The notes: a model not told the origin generated them from the letters alone. Counted from the stretch's first letter, positions 26,701-39,377 are shown. The stretch: DNA of 64,000 nt from Pegea sp. RAD2-039 (GCA_034620365.1 JAQGEQ010000071.1:4836001-4900000); one strand, 5' to 3'. Made by a program: numbers and translations.

Positions 26701-27007
26701 AATTCACTACAAGCCACAAGTTTTGAGTACAAAGAAACTGAAAAATGAAAATATTTGAAAGATTTTAGAAGATATTTTGATGGAGTACCTGCGACATTTG
26801 TGGTCGAAAGTGGACATTAACTTGAGATGTGATTGATGGATCTATTATAATAAGAACATTGCTCAAAACTACTCCATCTCTTAATGTTTGGGCAAGGTCA
26901 AACATCTTTGCTTCATACTGAAAGACACGATGATGTTCTGATAGTACTCCAACATCTTTCAACCATCTAGCACATTGCTTCCATAATTCCTGATTATTCA
27001 TTTTCAT
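20717..27007 (-). CDS. VAV: Vav-family Rho/Rac guanine nucleotide exchange factor
   Basis: A multi-exon gene with the complete Vav layout, read right to left. The CH domain (26640-27007) starts NNQELWKQCARWLKD with LRDGVVLSNVL. The acidic region (26090-26450) has three regulatory-type tyrosines in EEDIYNSL, EEDLYDSV and EDGIYGSL. The DH domain (about 24850-26035) has CIKEIFETEQNYVNHLDIV and VPMQRVLKYHLLVKE. The PH domain spans about 24175-24760. A C1-like finger (23500-24075) has FTFEKPTYCDSCHKLLLG. The first SH3 (22690-22945) contains PPPPF and NEWWK, the SH2 (21560-22012) contains NYPWYAGDLDRVA and GTFLVRE, and the second SH3 (20717-21510) ends GYVPARFIGE. Vav proteins activate Rac/Rho GTPases downstream of tyrosine kinases in the cytoplasm and at the membrane. 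Start ATG at 27005-27007 fits the family N-terminus. The C1 finger lacks several zinc ligands in this model. Confidence 0.93.
22610..22632. repeat. GAA microsatellite beside a T-rich tract
   Basis: An intronic (GAA)n run is followed by an A run. A T-rich pyrimidine tract lies at 22546-22589. It sits in the Vav intron between the first SH3 and the linker exon. Confidence 0.7.
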
Positions 27008-29979
27008 CAAATGTTAAATCAAAAAAAATTTTACAAAATCTAAAAAAGTCAATCAAATAAAAGATAATATTTCTTATTTCCTTGTAAGATACTAAAAGTA
27101 AAATCTAATTGGCTGACTGTTAACAAATGTAACTAAATAAAATATTATAGTAAAAGTAAATAACTTGTTTTATTTTATCAATTTTACAGCTAAATGAGTT
27201 TAATTTTATAAATATCTCATAAATAATTCAAATAACTTTCTGTCACACAACAATTAGATAAAGAATAAAACCAACAAACCTTTAAATAAATTAGGCATTT
27301 AATAATTGATAGTAGATATAAATACAATATTCAATCCTATTTATAGATTAAATAAACTTTTCGATTTTAGTTTTTTTAATTATTATAAATCATAGATAAG
27401 CTAAATAATCTGTCAATAATTAATTGCAGTTATTTTTAAACATTTATTGAGTATTAACAAATTTACGGTATAAAATTAAAAAAATTGGTAAAATCAATCA
27501 AATTATAAACAAACTACATGACTTTAAAAAAGTCAAATTTTTACCTGAAATAACACACTTAACTAAAAAAGTAGCTTTTCAAAACCTTAGATAAAAAGTT
27601 ATTTACAATAACAAATATTTTGTTCCAATTAAAAAAACAAACTTGTTTTATAAAGTTTGTATTCATACAAAACTAAGATTTAAAAATCAAACTTAATTTA
27701 CAAAAATTTATCTATTAGCCTACAGTTAAAATTATTTATAGCAATTAATTTGATAATATTTACTAAATCTATAGATTTTGTTTTATAAAAAATTAATTAT
27801 ATGCTTGTAATTGTAAGTCAATAACAGATATCAACAAAATATTATTCTAAACAACTAATATAACAAAATATGATTAAACTTTTTAGAAAAATATCAACAA
27901 GCTTTTTTAAAACAATAATGATATAGTTTAAAACAAAAGTTCTAAAAATAATTTATAAAAAATACTTAGATATACAATAATCTAATAGAAAATAAAAAGG
28001 TGAATAGTACTTATTACCATTTATCATTAAAATCAGTAACAAAATATTAAATAACTTTTTTTTTTATTTAGTTAAAGAATTTTAAAAATGAAAGTAAATT
28101 TTAAGTCTATTGGTTAATTTTTTACATTATATGAAAACATCCAAAATAAATACGGTCTTTACTATTTTAGCTATTTATAAAATAAATAAATAAAACTCTA
28201 AAGTATTTACAAACAAAATGTATTCTAGTAGTAATGAGAAAAAACCTATTCTCCAACCAAGCCCAGTAACAAACTAACTATAGTTTAATCGGCACATTGT
28301 GGCGTTCCCCTTTCCAATGCATGTAAACTTCTCGTTTTTGGCGTCATCTACCATTGGTACTGAACAAATATAAAAAACAGTACTAACCGAATGTAAACGT
28401 ATTTACAAAGTTAAAACTATTAAATATATGATAGATGTTAAAATATGTATTTATAGTAAACTACAGCTGATAACTATTTATTTTAGGTCACAAAAGTAAG
28501 TAATGTAGTATAAGTAAGATAACTCATAAAATTAGTAATTGAAGATTAAAAAGGTTATTTGAACAATGTTTATGAAACAACCAAATCAAAATTTCATTTC
28601 AAGCATTAATCTAAGTTTATTTTTTTTATAAATTGTGGCTATATTAGTTAACAGCAAAAAAGACCTTTCTAAAAGTTATTTTTACAATTTTAGATATACT
28701 TCTTATTCGTACTTATTTTTTGCTGCTTGGACCCGTGATGTACTTTAACAGCAAATCTCATAATTTTGATTTAGTATTGACAAAATAGAAAACAACCTTA
28801 TCTAGGTAATATCATGAAAATTAAGTCATTTATTTATTTCAATAAATGCGAAGGAGGGTACCTGAAAAGAGCACCTCTCGCTAACACACATTCTCACAAA
28901 TAACATCTATTTAGCCAAAATATAGAAAGTAAAAGATGTAATACATGGTATTTTGGTTATATGACCAAGGTTCAACTTACGACAGATTGCAACAACGTTA
29001 AAGCAGAAATAATTATTAATTAAGTTATAATTAAGTTCTGGAACCCAATAAGATGTATTTGGTAATGAATATATAAAAAACTAGAAAATTTTAGCTGATT
29101 GAGAGCTTTTAACGACTTGCTTTACGGAAGTGTATTACTAGATAAATTAGTATAGCTTAAAGAACTAAAAAGTTTCTCTACCCTCTCATAAAAAGTGCAA
29201 AGTTTTTGACAGAAATTAGATTTATTGAATATATATCATTTGCTTTTAATACTTATGGGTTTGTACAACTTTATTTTTATACTTTTATCTTTACAGCCGC
29301 AGCATATGATTTAATAGTATTGTTCAAAATGCTTGTAGAAAATATCCGTTAAATCTTGAAAGTCTGTACAAATATTTAAACCAAACTAAACTAAGTTATT
29401 GTAAAAATACTTTTTAATTTTAAGGGAGACTAAAAAAACAATTCGGCAATTTTCTTTAATATTTAATACAAAACGAACCAGTTTGAATAAAAAATGGATT
29501 TCTCAATCATTTAAAAAACTGTGACAAACTGAATTTATTTCTAAAAAATTTTGATTTTTTTGAATATTATCAAAAGTGTGAACCATAAAAAGCTTTGTAA
29601 AAATCCAAATTGTGATGGTTTGACAACCTGGAAAAAATAAAATAAATTAATCAAGTGTTTAAAATCTAAAATATGTTGTAGAAATAAAATACTCGTCAAA
29701 TAATTTATAGAAATATTTCAGTGAAAAATGCATCGATTTTAAGAATAAAATAAAAGATTGAAAACATCTTTCTGATGATTAAACTACTAGTTGGCAGCTT
29801 AAAACTTAGTTTATTTGAAAGAAAATCTGATGCCTACATAATTACTTAAATAAGTCTTAAAAATTAAGAAGATATCACCAAAATATTACAATAAATTCAA
29901 GATAAAACTGATGTGTTAGATGTAAGAAAATTATTTAGAGAAAAAGACAAGATATAAAAAATAATTTGTTTACTTTTCT
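27008..29979. other. Long AT-rich intergenic stretch upstream of Vav
   Basis: Very AT-rich and exon-free from 27010 to 28240. Positions 28240-28360 are GC-richer and could be the Vav promoter or a non-coding first exon. A LINE 3'-end remnant follows at 28825-28990. The rest shows no supported feature. Confidence 0.5.
28825..28990 (-). mobile_element. LINE 3'-end remnant, copy 1
   Basis: This matches the 3' terminal sequence of the LINE at 47930-48660: a TTATTTATTT start, GCGAAGGAGGGT, CTCTCGCT and ACACAC, CACAAATAA and a shared ggttcaact block. Relative to that copy about 100 bp are missing before ggttcaact. No coding capacity remains. Confidence 0.7.
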
Positions 29980-32900
29980 TTAATTCGACTTCTTCATCGA
30001 TTCAATACCTGTAAAAAATTCAACTTTTAAATCTATATTGACTGTATCTAATTACTACTATGTTTTCTACAAATATATTTTGATGCTACTAAAATGTATT
30101 TAACTACAACTGTTTTTCTGAGTTACCCATTCACGTAAATTATCAACAAATAACTGATAAAGTTAAATTGAAAATAGAAACTTACAAGGGATTGAAGATT
30201 CAGACGAATCTTCTTTAGGTATTAAAGATTCTTGGTCTTTTTCATCAATACTATTGCTTCTACTGTTTGAACTTGTCAGTTGATTCTAATATATTAAAAA
30301 AATAAATCTATTTTAAACTAAAATATTGATGAGCTAGATTTGAAAATTAAAAAGAAACAAATTTGATTCTTACAATTTTATTTTTTCCACGAGATCCATA
30401 AACTAAAAATTGTTGAAAAAGATTTGAACAGTTTAGAAAGTTTATCTAAATCAAAGAAAGTCAGGTGATTACTTACTATACATCTTTAGATCTTGAACAG
30501 CATATGATTCGGAAAATAACTAAAAAATAAAAGATCAAATTACAATAAATTTCAATTCTTTAAATTTATTATTAAAGTTTAATCAAATAAGATGCATACC
30601 CGTGCAGCTTTTCGAGATCGATTACTTCTTCTTAACTCAGTTGGCATTACAGGTACTATAATAAGAGAAAGTTTAGTTTAAAACTTTGTAATTTAAAATA
30701 AAGAAGAAAGAGACATCTATAAAGATAAAAAGTGAAACTAACGTATCTTCCTCTTCTTTGCCTTTGAAGTATTCTAAAAAGAAAAAGATTTTGTAATTAA
30801 ACATCTTTTGAATGTCCAAGTAAAGTCAACATATATAACTATTTTGTGAGGCTTTATATTTCTAAGTATACATATTAATATTAAGGCAAATATACGTCTT
30901 CTCGCCAGCCTCAAGTAACAAGCAAAAGGTTTATCTTGATTTTGTTGACCAAAGAGTTTTTAATTTCAATTAATTAGATCAATTATTTAAATTAAGTGTT
31001 TATAAACTTTTTGTTTTGTATTGGAACTAATATAGTTTAGTTAATATAAATGTTTAATTTTTTATCGCGTCATAAGATTAAGAAAAATTTCAGATCAAAT
31101 TAATATGATATAAAATAAAAATGTCCTGTACCTCAACTTGCTTTTGTTTCACCGCAGAATCTTTATCACTGATATCAGGACCAGAACTTGTTGATGGAAA
31201 GTATTCTGGGTCAGAATTTTTGGACTTAACTTTCTTAGGACCAGAACTTGTTGATCCAAAGTATTCTGGGTCAGAATTTTTGGACTTAACTTTCTTAGGA
31301 CCAGAACTTGTTGATCCAAAGCTTTCTGGGCCAGAATTTTTGGGCCTAACGTTTTTAGGACCAGAACTTGTTGATCCAAAGTTTTCTGGGCCAGAATTTT
31401 TGGGCCTAACGTTTTTAGGACCAAAACTTGTTGATCCAAAGCATTCTGGGCCAGAATTTTTGGGACTAACGTTTTTAGGACCAAAACTTGTTGATCCAAA
31501 GCATTCTGGGCCAGAATTTTTGGGACTAACGTTTTTAGGACCAGAACTTGTTGATCCAAAGCTTTCTAGACCAGAATTTTTGGAATTAACTTCTTAGGAC
31601 CAGAACTTGTTGATGCAAAGCTTTCTGGGACAGAATTTTTGGGACTAACGTTCTTAGGACCAAAACTTGTTGATCCAAAGCTTTCTGGGTCAGAATTTTT
31701 GGGACCAACATTTTTAGGACCAGAACTTGTTGATCCAAAGTTTCTGGGCCAGAATTTTTGGGACTAACGTTCTTAGGACCAGAACTTGTTGATGCAAAGT
31801 ATTCTGGGTCAGAATTATTAGACTTAACTTTCTTAGGACCAGAACTTGTTGATCCAAAGTTTCTAGGCCAGAATTTTTGGGACTAACGTTTTTAGGACCA
31901 AAACTTGTTGATCCAAAGTTTTCTGGGCCAGAATTTTTGGGACTAACGTTCTTAGGACCAGAACTTGTTGATCAAAGCTTTCTGGGCCAGAATTTTTGGA
32001 CTTAATTTCCTTAGGACCAGAACTTGTTGATCCAAAGCTTTCTGGGCCAGAATTTTTGGGACCAACGTTTTTAGGACCAGAACTTGTTGATCCAAAGTTT
32101 TCTGGGTCAGAATTTTTGGGACTAACGTTCTTAGGACCAGAACTTGTTGATGCAAAGTTTTCGGGGCCAGAATTTTTGGACTTAATTTCCTTAGGACCAG
32201 AACTTGTTGATCCAAAGCTTTCTGGGTCAGAATTTTTGGGCCCCATGTTCTTAGGAAGAGAGCTTTTAGTAGAATTTTGAATAAAATCTTCAGATTTAGT
32301 AAAACATTCTACAGTAATTACAACAGATCTTTTAGGTTTTGTAAAACTTTCTGTATTTATCAAGTTTGCTTCATTATTTTTGGAATCAGAATTAGCTTTT
32401 GAAGTCTTTCTTGCAACTAAAGATTGCTTTTCAGTAGATGTTATATCATCAGTATTTGATATACTTGTATTGGCATCAGTAGCTACAACGTTGACGATTT
32501 GTTTTTCTACAGATGCATCTACAACTTTATCCTTTAAAAAAATTGGTGAAGATATTAATAAAATTGCTTTTAACTTATATTTTAGCGAAATGTAGTTACC
32601 TGTACAGCTGAACTAGCAGCTGATTTTAATGTTGTGCAGTTCACTACAGATGTTTCACAAGCAGTAGCTAAAGATTTTTCCAAGGTTGTGTCTTTGGATG
32701 TAGAAGGTTTTGTGGTGGCTGTAAGCGCTTTGCTGTTGGTATTATTAACTATATCCAAAATAGTTCTTGATTTTGCTTTAGGACTCTTTATAAACTTTTC
32801 ACTATCAACGTTTTTTTCCTTTGTATCATCTACAGTTACAAATTGTTGGCTTTTTTGAAGATTAACTGTTGGAGTTTTTCTTGCAATTAAAGATTGCTTT

Positions 32901-35900
32901 TCAGTAGATGTTATATCATCAGTATTTGATATACTTGTATCTGCATCAGTAGCTACAACGTTGACGATTTGTTTTTCTACAGATGCATCTACAACTTTAT
33001 CCTTTAAAAAAATTGGTGAAGATATTAATAAAATTGCTTTTAACTTATATCGTAGCGAAATGTAGTTACCTGTACAGCTGGACTAGCAGCTGATTTTCCC
33101 GTAGATACCGATTTTACCGGAGAATCAGGCTCTGATATTTGGAAAAATTAGTGAAGTTACAAAAAAACCTGTTGACATTTAGTCAAATTAGACTCACTGA
33201 TTTTGTACATTTTGTTATGACGTTCCTGAAAAAAGGAAGTTTTTGAAAAAACAGTTTTGTGATTGATGATAAAATTGCCAAATGATTAAAACTTCAAATT
33301 TTTAGTGAATATAGAAACAACCGATTTACCACAATCGCTTCGATGGTGTTTTCAAAGCGATCTCGTTCAGTATCTAAATAAAGATGAACAAATAAAGAAA
33401 AATCAACAGCTAAAAATACAGAAGTTACCTTTTTCTTCTTCATTTTTTAAGTTATCCGAGCTTAACTAAAAAATAAAGATGAAAAAATATTGATATTAAC
33501 TCAAAGTTTTTTTGGATCAACATCAAATTAATTTCAAGTGTTCAAATACTACCTTGTTTTTTGAACCAAACCAGTCTTGCATTCTGGCAGCGTTCTCTGC
33601 TCTTTCTCGGAGAATTATCTTCTCAGCTGCAAGCAGTAACCTTTCCATTCTTTCTGCTTTTAGCTTGTACTTGGAAAAGAAATTAGAAATTAGTGAAGGG
33701 ATATTTGGCTGGTCAGTTCAATACTACTGGGTGAAACAAAGTATCGTACCAAAAATTATTATGAATATTTACCGTATACAGTTCAGCACGCTCATCTGAC
33801 TGATTTATTCTTTCAGCAGCCAGTACCCGCTCTGAACACTATAAAAAAGTTTATTGGTTACAAGAATATGATCCTACTTTTTTTAGTGCTAAATTTGTGA
33901 ACTTATTTCCAGTAGATAAATATTAAGTTTGTGTGGTTTTAAAATGAGAAGTTTACAAGCTAAACTTTTTACAAGCACAACTGAATAAATTCATAAAATT
34001 CAATAATCAGTAAATATTTCCACCTTAAGTTGAATGGTGGCTATTTTTTCTTCATTCTGACTTATAGTTCTTAGTGCTCTTTCGTGTTCCTTCTGAAATT
34101 GTTATTTTCTGATTGAAATTACTTCTTAAATAACTTTGAAAATTCTAATATAACTATTTACAGCAAGCAAATTGTACAAACATAAACAAGATACAAGTAG
34201 AAAAATGAACTACAAAAAGATTAAAGATTTTAAGTACAAATATTTAATTGTATAAAATACTGATTGTATCATTAGTGTATGAATGTGTATTAGCGGAAGG
34301 CACCTTCCTTCGTATTTATTGTAATAAATAAAATAAATGAATACTAAAGCTAAATACAAGAGGAGTTTTATACTGTGTGATATTAAAAAGGTGAATAAAC
34401 ATTGCTACAAATACTTTGTTAATTGACAAAAAGTTAGAAAAAAGTAAATGATAAAGCGAGTTTACTATCTAATAAAGTGAACAGAAGTTGAAATAGAAGT
34501 AAACTTTAAGAAATAAAAGTCTACAATGACTAATAACTTTGAGGTAAAGAAAAACTTTTGAAATTATCTATGAAACTACCTGTAATTTTTCATGTTCAAT
34601 TTTGATCTTTTCATTTGTCTTGCCAATGATTTCTGATTTGAGAGCAACCTAATAATATAAAAAAAGATAAGGTTGTTTGAAAATTATACAAGTTATTATA
34701 GAAGTATTTTCAAGGTAATGTAGATAGCGCTGTAGTACATGGCATCTTCAATCACTAAGATTGTTTATATGATTATAAGTGGCCTACAGGTGAATCTACT
34801 TTTTTGTGTTATTTTTATTTATATAAATTACCAGGAATATCAAATGCATCAACTTTTTAAGACAGCAATTTAATGTTACAACAAACCTGCATTTCTAAAT
34901 AATCAATTTTTTTGAGTAATTCATTTATTTTTTTTAAAGTATCTTCTTTTTCCATGGAAAGGAAAAGGAAGTTCTGAAAATATGACATAATTTTAATGAA
35001 ATAGTTTTATTTGACAACATTTATTAATTTTTTACAGGTATTAATAATCATCAAGTAGTAAGACAGTTGGTAAAGTTATTTTGATTACGAAATATCAAGT
35101 TAAAGTCTTATAATAGAATCCAAGAAAAAGAATTTAAAAAAAATTGAAGCTATAACATCGCCACTAAATCATTATAAACAGATAAAAAGTAACTATTAAA
35201 ATAATTTCAGTGCAAAACAAAATATTTTATATGATAAATTATTTCTGTTTGTAGAAAATAAACTTTTAGATATATACCTGACAACAAAATAAATATATAA
35301 AAAGTCTAAGATTTAATAAAATAAATTAATTTAAAAAGTTAAAAATATGTCAATAAATTAATTCATAATTTTTAGAAATAAAAAGTTATTTCATACAATC
35401 ATTTAATAAATAGCTGATTAGATATCTAAACTAAATATTTTAAGTGAAATCAGATATTTTTTATTTAATGTATTTATTTTTTTTTTATCTAATTTATTTA
35501 TTATATGTTACAAATTAGTTTATTACTTCTTCATAACTTTGAATTTTCGAATGAAGTTTAGTAATTACATCAACACATTCATCAAAGAAATTCTCTTTTT
35601 TAGTAACTGTGTTATTTATGAAATTATGAGTCCCCATCAAACTTCTAACTTTCTGCTTTCCTAGAAAACAAAATTTTAAATAATCAAAGTTAAGTAAATA
35701 TTTAAAAACACTAGAGCTAGCATCAGAATACTAAAAATAAACAAAATTACCAAATTGAACTATCTTTAAATATTAATAACTTGAGTGTAATAATTGAGTA
35801 AAATAATTAGCTTTTTATTAAAAATTAAAAACTTGATAATTACGCAGATAACTGGAATTTCTTGACTTTCTGAGAGCTTCTAATTCTTCAAATAAATTCC

Positions 35901-35910
35901 TATTTGACAT
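29980..35910 (-). CDS. Coiled-coil protein with 20-residue repeats and basic C-terminus
   Basis: I do not recognise the family. The start MSNRNLFEELEALRKSR (exon 35844-35910) is followed by small exons at 35527-35662, about 34891-34973, 34580-34649, 34022-34093, 33775-33840, 33553-33672, 33430-33466, 33332-33374 and 33200-33226. Together they give a charged helical coiled coil (for example AERMERLLLAAEKIILRERA). Next come Ser/Thr/Lys-rich exons (about 33072-33137, 32600-33001) and a long exon from 32531 to 31132. That exon encodes 20-residue repeats of the type GSTSSGPKNVSPKNSGPESF and ends KQKQVE. Basic C-terminal exons (30770-29980) give KAKKRKI, LRRSNRSRKAAR and end ESMKKSN. The basic tail suggests a nuclear or chromatin protein. 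The order coiled coil, disordered region, RRSxR-type basic box weakly recalls shugoshin, but I cannot assign it. Four one-base deletions break the frame inside the repeat exon. Confidence 0.65.
31177..32275. repeat. 60-bp coding tandem repeat array, about 18 units
   Basis: The anchor AGGACCAGAACTTGTTGAT (plus-strand sense, with small variants) recurs at 31177, 31237, 31297, 31357, 31417, 31477, 31537, 31596, 31656, 31716, 31775, 31835, 31894, 31954, 32013, 32073, 32133, 32193 and, degenerate, 32253. Fourteen intervals are exactly 60 bp and four are 59 bp. It lies inside the large minus-strand exon of the coiled-coil gene. Confidence 0.95.
32407..32627. repeat. Direct repeat across an exon-intron-exon junction, copy A
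   Basis: About 221 bp nearly identical to 32877-33097 at an offset of 470 bp, with only a handful of substitutions. On the minus strand it spans the end of one exon (coding SAVQ), a 68-bp intron and the first part of the next exon (DKVVDASVEKQIVNVV). Confidence 0.92.
32877..33097. repeat. Direct repeat across an exon-intron-exon junction, copy B
   Basis: Partner of 32407-32627. It holds the equivalent exon end (coding PAVQ), the 68-bp intron at 33002-33069 and the start of exon 32600-33001. The duplication explains why two successive exons begin with the same DKVVDASVEKQ sequence in the same phase. Confidence 0.92.
34262..34335 (+). mobile_element. LINE 3'-end remnant, copy 3 (opposite orientation)
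   Basis: The reverse complement reads TTTATTACAATAAATACGAA followed by GGAAGG, close to the terminal block of the copies at 28825 and 47930. It lies in an intron of the coiled-coil gene, inverted relative to the other two copies. Confidence 0.55.
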
Positions 35911-36972
35911 TCTAGCTTAGTATGGGGTTTTTTATTAAATTAAAATAGTGATCAAAACTATGCCTACAAAAAGTTGAGGATACATTAATTTGTAATTACA
36001 AATAAAACTTACAATGATTTAAAGTTTACTTTTATTTTATAATAAATATGTAAATCATTTCATTTAAACTAGACGATACTAGTAACACTGAACTTTAATG
36101 TTTTAAATAGTTATAAGTGATAGAAATAAGTGTTCAATTATCTAACGTGAAAATGCAGCAGTATCCTAAAGTAAGACGATTTAAAGTTTTGTGCGGGGAT
36201 TTCCCATTTACAGTTCTTAGCCACTTATCGTGCATGACTAAAAAATGCTTCAAGAATTTTGAAAATGGTACAATTGCATATTTATTAACCTTATTTTTAT
36301 TTTTTTTTATTTTGTAAACAAAATAGTATAATCATATATATCATATTGACAGTGCTTCGAGGTTGAAGTAGAACGTTATTCTTGTAGCGCCGATTCAGTG
36401 TGTTTTGAGATGCTTAAAAGAATGCTTCTGTATTTACTTCACCACATAAGATTGAATAAATCTTTTAGTAACAATCTATAATTTATAATTCAGTAAAATA
36501 TTTAGAAAAAAAAATCATTATCGCAGCTGATTAACCGACAAATATCTAAAGCAGCTTTTAAAAAATGCACTCTATTTTATTTCTACCATTTTACATAAAT
36601 GTTAGTTATCGATTTAAACGTAAAATTTCACAGTAAAATAACCTTTTGCGTTTAAAATGAGTATTTGTTTGTCAGTAGCTTTACAATACCTTTGTGACTT
36701 TTGTAATTTCTTTTGTGAGCCCACAAAATAATGATAAGGTGAAGATAAAATTCACAAAAACTTTAAAAAAAGAATTATTCATAATTATAATATGATTAAT
36801 GTTGTAGCAACCAAAATACATTTTTTTAATATAGTAGCTAAACAACAAACCTCATTTCACTCCCAAAAAATTACTGAAAGTAAACGATTTAATCTGCAAA
36901 CATTGAATTTTTTTATATTCTCTCTTATAGTTCTTTATATTGCTACTACTTATTAATAAGGTTCAAGATGTC

Positions 36973-37006
36973 GATAATATATATAATATAGTATATATAT
37001 ATAATA
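36973..37006. repeat. AT dinucleotide-rich microsatellite
   Basis: Runs of alternating TA are broken by a few single bases. Confidence 0.7.
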
Positions 37007-37204
37007 TCTCTTTAGAAAGAATGCAGTAAAGTTATCAAGTTTTTTGTTTATCTTTTGAGATTAGATTTAATGATTATATCATCATGATGACCTTACATCT
37101 GGTCAAAAGAGGAAGAATAAGCACGAGTTTATTACCCAGACGTTATTGCTATGGCACATAATCAGTAGCATAATATAAAAACTTTCTTTTATTACTAGCA
37201 TTAA

Positions 37205-37230
37205 ATGCACGCGTGCATACGATGACGTCA
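37205..37230. promoter_or_regulatory. Paired palindromes, candidate bidirectional promoter element
   Basis: The perfect 14-bp palindrome ATGCACGCGTGCAT (37205-37218) is followed after 4 bases by the CRE palindrome TGACGTCA (37223-37230). It lies between two divergently transcribed genes in the least AT-rich patch of the interval. Function is inferred from position and motif. Confidence 0.4.
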
Positions 37231-39377
37231 TTAGCCTAATCGTAAGTTGTGTATGAAGCTATGACGCTGTCTTGACGAAATACCGAATAATGATTTTTCA
37301 GTTAGTCTACCTTTTATGAAGTAGTATAATCATTACTTCTGTTCATGTATAATAGCTGTAATTTGTAGGCAGATATATAATTCTCACTATAAATAATTTA
37401 CTTTAAAAACTACTTTAATGTTTTTATGCCTGCAAATAATTTTTTCAATCCTAAAATATACTAAAACTCACAAAAACAGAACGCTGTAACTGCCTAAATG
37501 ACTTTTATTGTAAATATTTTCTATCAATTTAAAAAAAAATACTTTTTCATTGAAAGTCCTTCAAAGGCCCGAACTTAATTAATAGTAGACCATGGAATTA
37601 ATGAAAATATGTATGATACATCAAAGTAAGGCTTAGAAAGACGGTATTCACGGTTTCTTTTCCTTTTGATAGGCACGTTTGTGGCTCTAACGAAAATATA
37701 TTTTCTTATATTTGATGAAAAGTAAACATGTGATAAGTTTTAATGTTTACAGTAACTTAAAAATAATTAATTTCAAAAGTAGGTTTTGTAACAATTTACA
37801 ATGTAGTTGTTGACAGCTGAAGAAACTCTCTCTTTAAATTTACATGTTTGGCAACACTAATAGTTGAATCTTCGATAATTAGACACGCACGAAAGAGCTT
37901 GATTCTTCCAAATTTAGTTTAAATAGGGTTTATTTGGCAGCAATTTTTTTTGGTTCTATTTTGTAAAAGCTTAATTTGAGAGCTTTTAGATCTGCTTTAA
38001 TTTTATCAAATATTATTTTAATCTAATCTTTATCTGATTGAAAGACATATTTACTTTATATGATTTTCTAAGTTGCAGTATAAATTAGTATTTTGTTAAA
38101 CTTCTTTTTCGGGTTGCTCTTTTAGTTTTGTAAAGTTCTTTGCAACAATTTTCATTTAGCAAGTTGTTTTTTTACATAAAGCTGCTTTTCTCATATTTTA
38201 AGACATACATAATTATTCATCATTTGTTTTTTCTTTTAAATTTTCTTTTTTACTTTTAATTTTGAAACATCTTTTTAATTTTGCGTGGTATAATTGATAA
38301 CATTTTTTATTATAACCTTTTTAATATATTATTATTTGTTGTTAACAATGCTATTGTGTTTTCATATTAGTAGTATTGGTAGTTAAGTTGTTTTTTCTTA
38401 AAAAATAGGTTTACTAAAAGATAAAATTTTTATTTTTGGTCGTTAGAATTGATTTTTAGCATTATTTCCTTTGTTTTATCTTTGGTTTTTATTGTTTAAT
38501 TGTATCAATATATATAAATAATTAAATCGTCTCTTATTGCTAACTTTTTAAAATCAAAATCAGACTTGAAGTAGGTAATATATTTGAATAGTAATTATTT
38601 AAAACAACTCCAGGTTTTTCACTTGTGGTTCAAACTTATTTATGATTTAATATTTTCAAAGTTTTTTTTAAAGCCTTGTTAATAATTACTTTATATTTAG
38701 TTTTTATTTCATTTTCTGCATTAGATTCAAGCTGTTAACAAATTGAAGTTGCTCATAATTTTGTTTCAGAATCTTTGGTTTGTTGGATTTTATTGATAAC
38801 AATGGTACAAGTATGATATCTAATATAAAATTGTTTTCCAATTTGATTAAATTTTGAAAACAATCATCAGACTTTGTGATTTGAAATTGATTTTACCCTT
38901 TAATTCTGTTTAGTAATATATTTTATGAAATGATAGATTTATTTATTTTTGTACTTATATGTACTTACTTGAAAATTATTACTTAAAGTTTTAGATTTCT
39001 TATAACTTATGATATTTATTTTTTGTTAAAACTACATCTTTTCTAAACTGTATTCAACTAAAAGATACAGTTTTTCAGCTTAGTAGTATTGTGTGAATTT
39101 ATTATTAAATAAATAGATGATATTAGATTAAATAAATGAATGTTACTAAGTAAAACTTTGATTGTATTTGAAATAATTATTTCTTATATAAAAAAATATT
39201 TAATAAACTATACTTGAAATTTCTTTATAAGTTAAAATATTTTTCACTATTACAGCTTAAATTTTAGTTTATTTTATTCCTATAAGTAAGCTTTATTTAT
39301 TATTAAAATTTCAAGGTTTTTTATTTGGAAAATTCTGTATTTTTTTAGTCATATGATTTTAGTTTGTAATATACATT

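Larger units (their letters stand above)
35911..39377. other. Divergent intergenic region between coiled-coil gene and ubinuclein
   Basis: The two flanking genes point away from each other. No supported exon is found; a plus ORF at 36117-36317 has no family resemblance. The part from 37090 to 37290 is less AT-rich and holds two adjacent palindromes (37205-37230). The part from 38000 to 39377 is T-rich and probably ubinuclein 5' UTR or first intron. Confidence 0.5.

Noticed and set aside
31149..31559. Minus-strand ORF rich in DQQVLVLKTLVPKILA
   Set aside because: It is the shifted frame of the same repeats; the exon end at 31132 is in the GSTSSGPK frame.
31121..31597. Plus-strand ORF of 158 residues over the 60-bp repeats
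   Set aside because: The flanking unique exon sequence, splice sites and neighbouring exons all support the minus strand; the repeat unit is simply open in several frames.
36117..36317. Plus-strand 66-residue ORF between the divergent genes
   Set aside because: Low-complexity Phe/Leu tail and no family match; probably chance.
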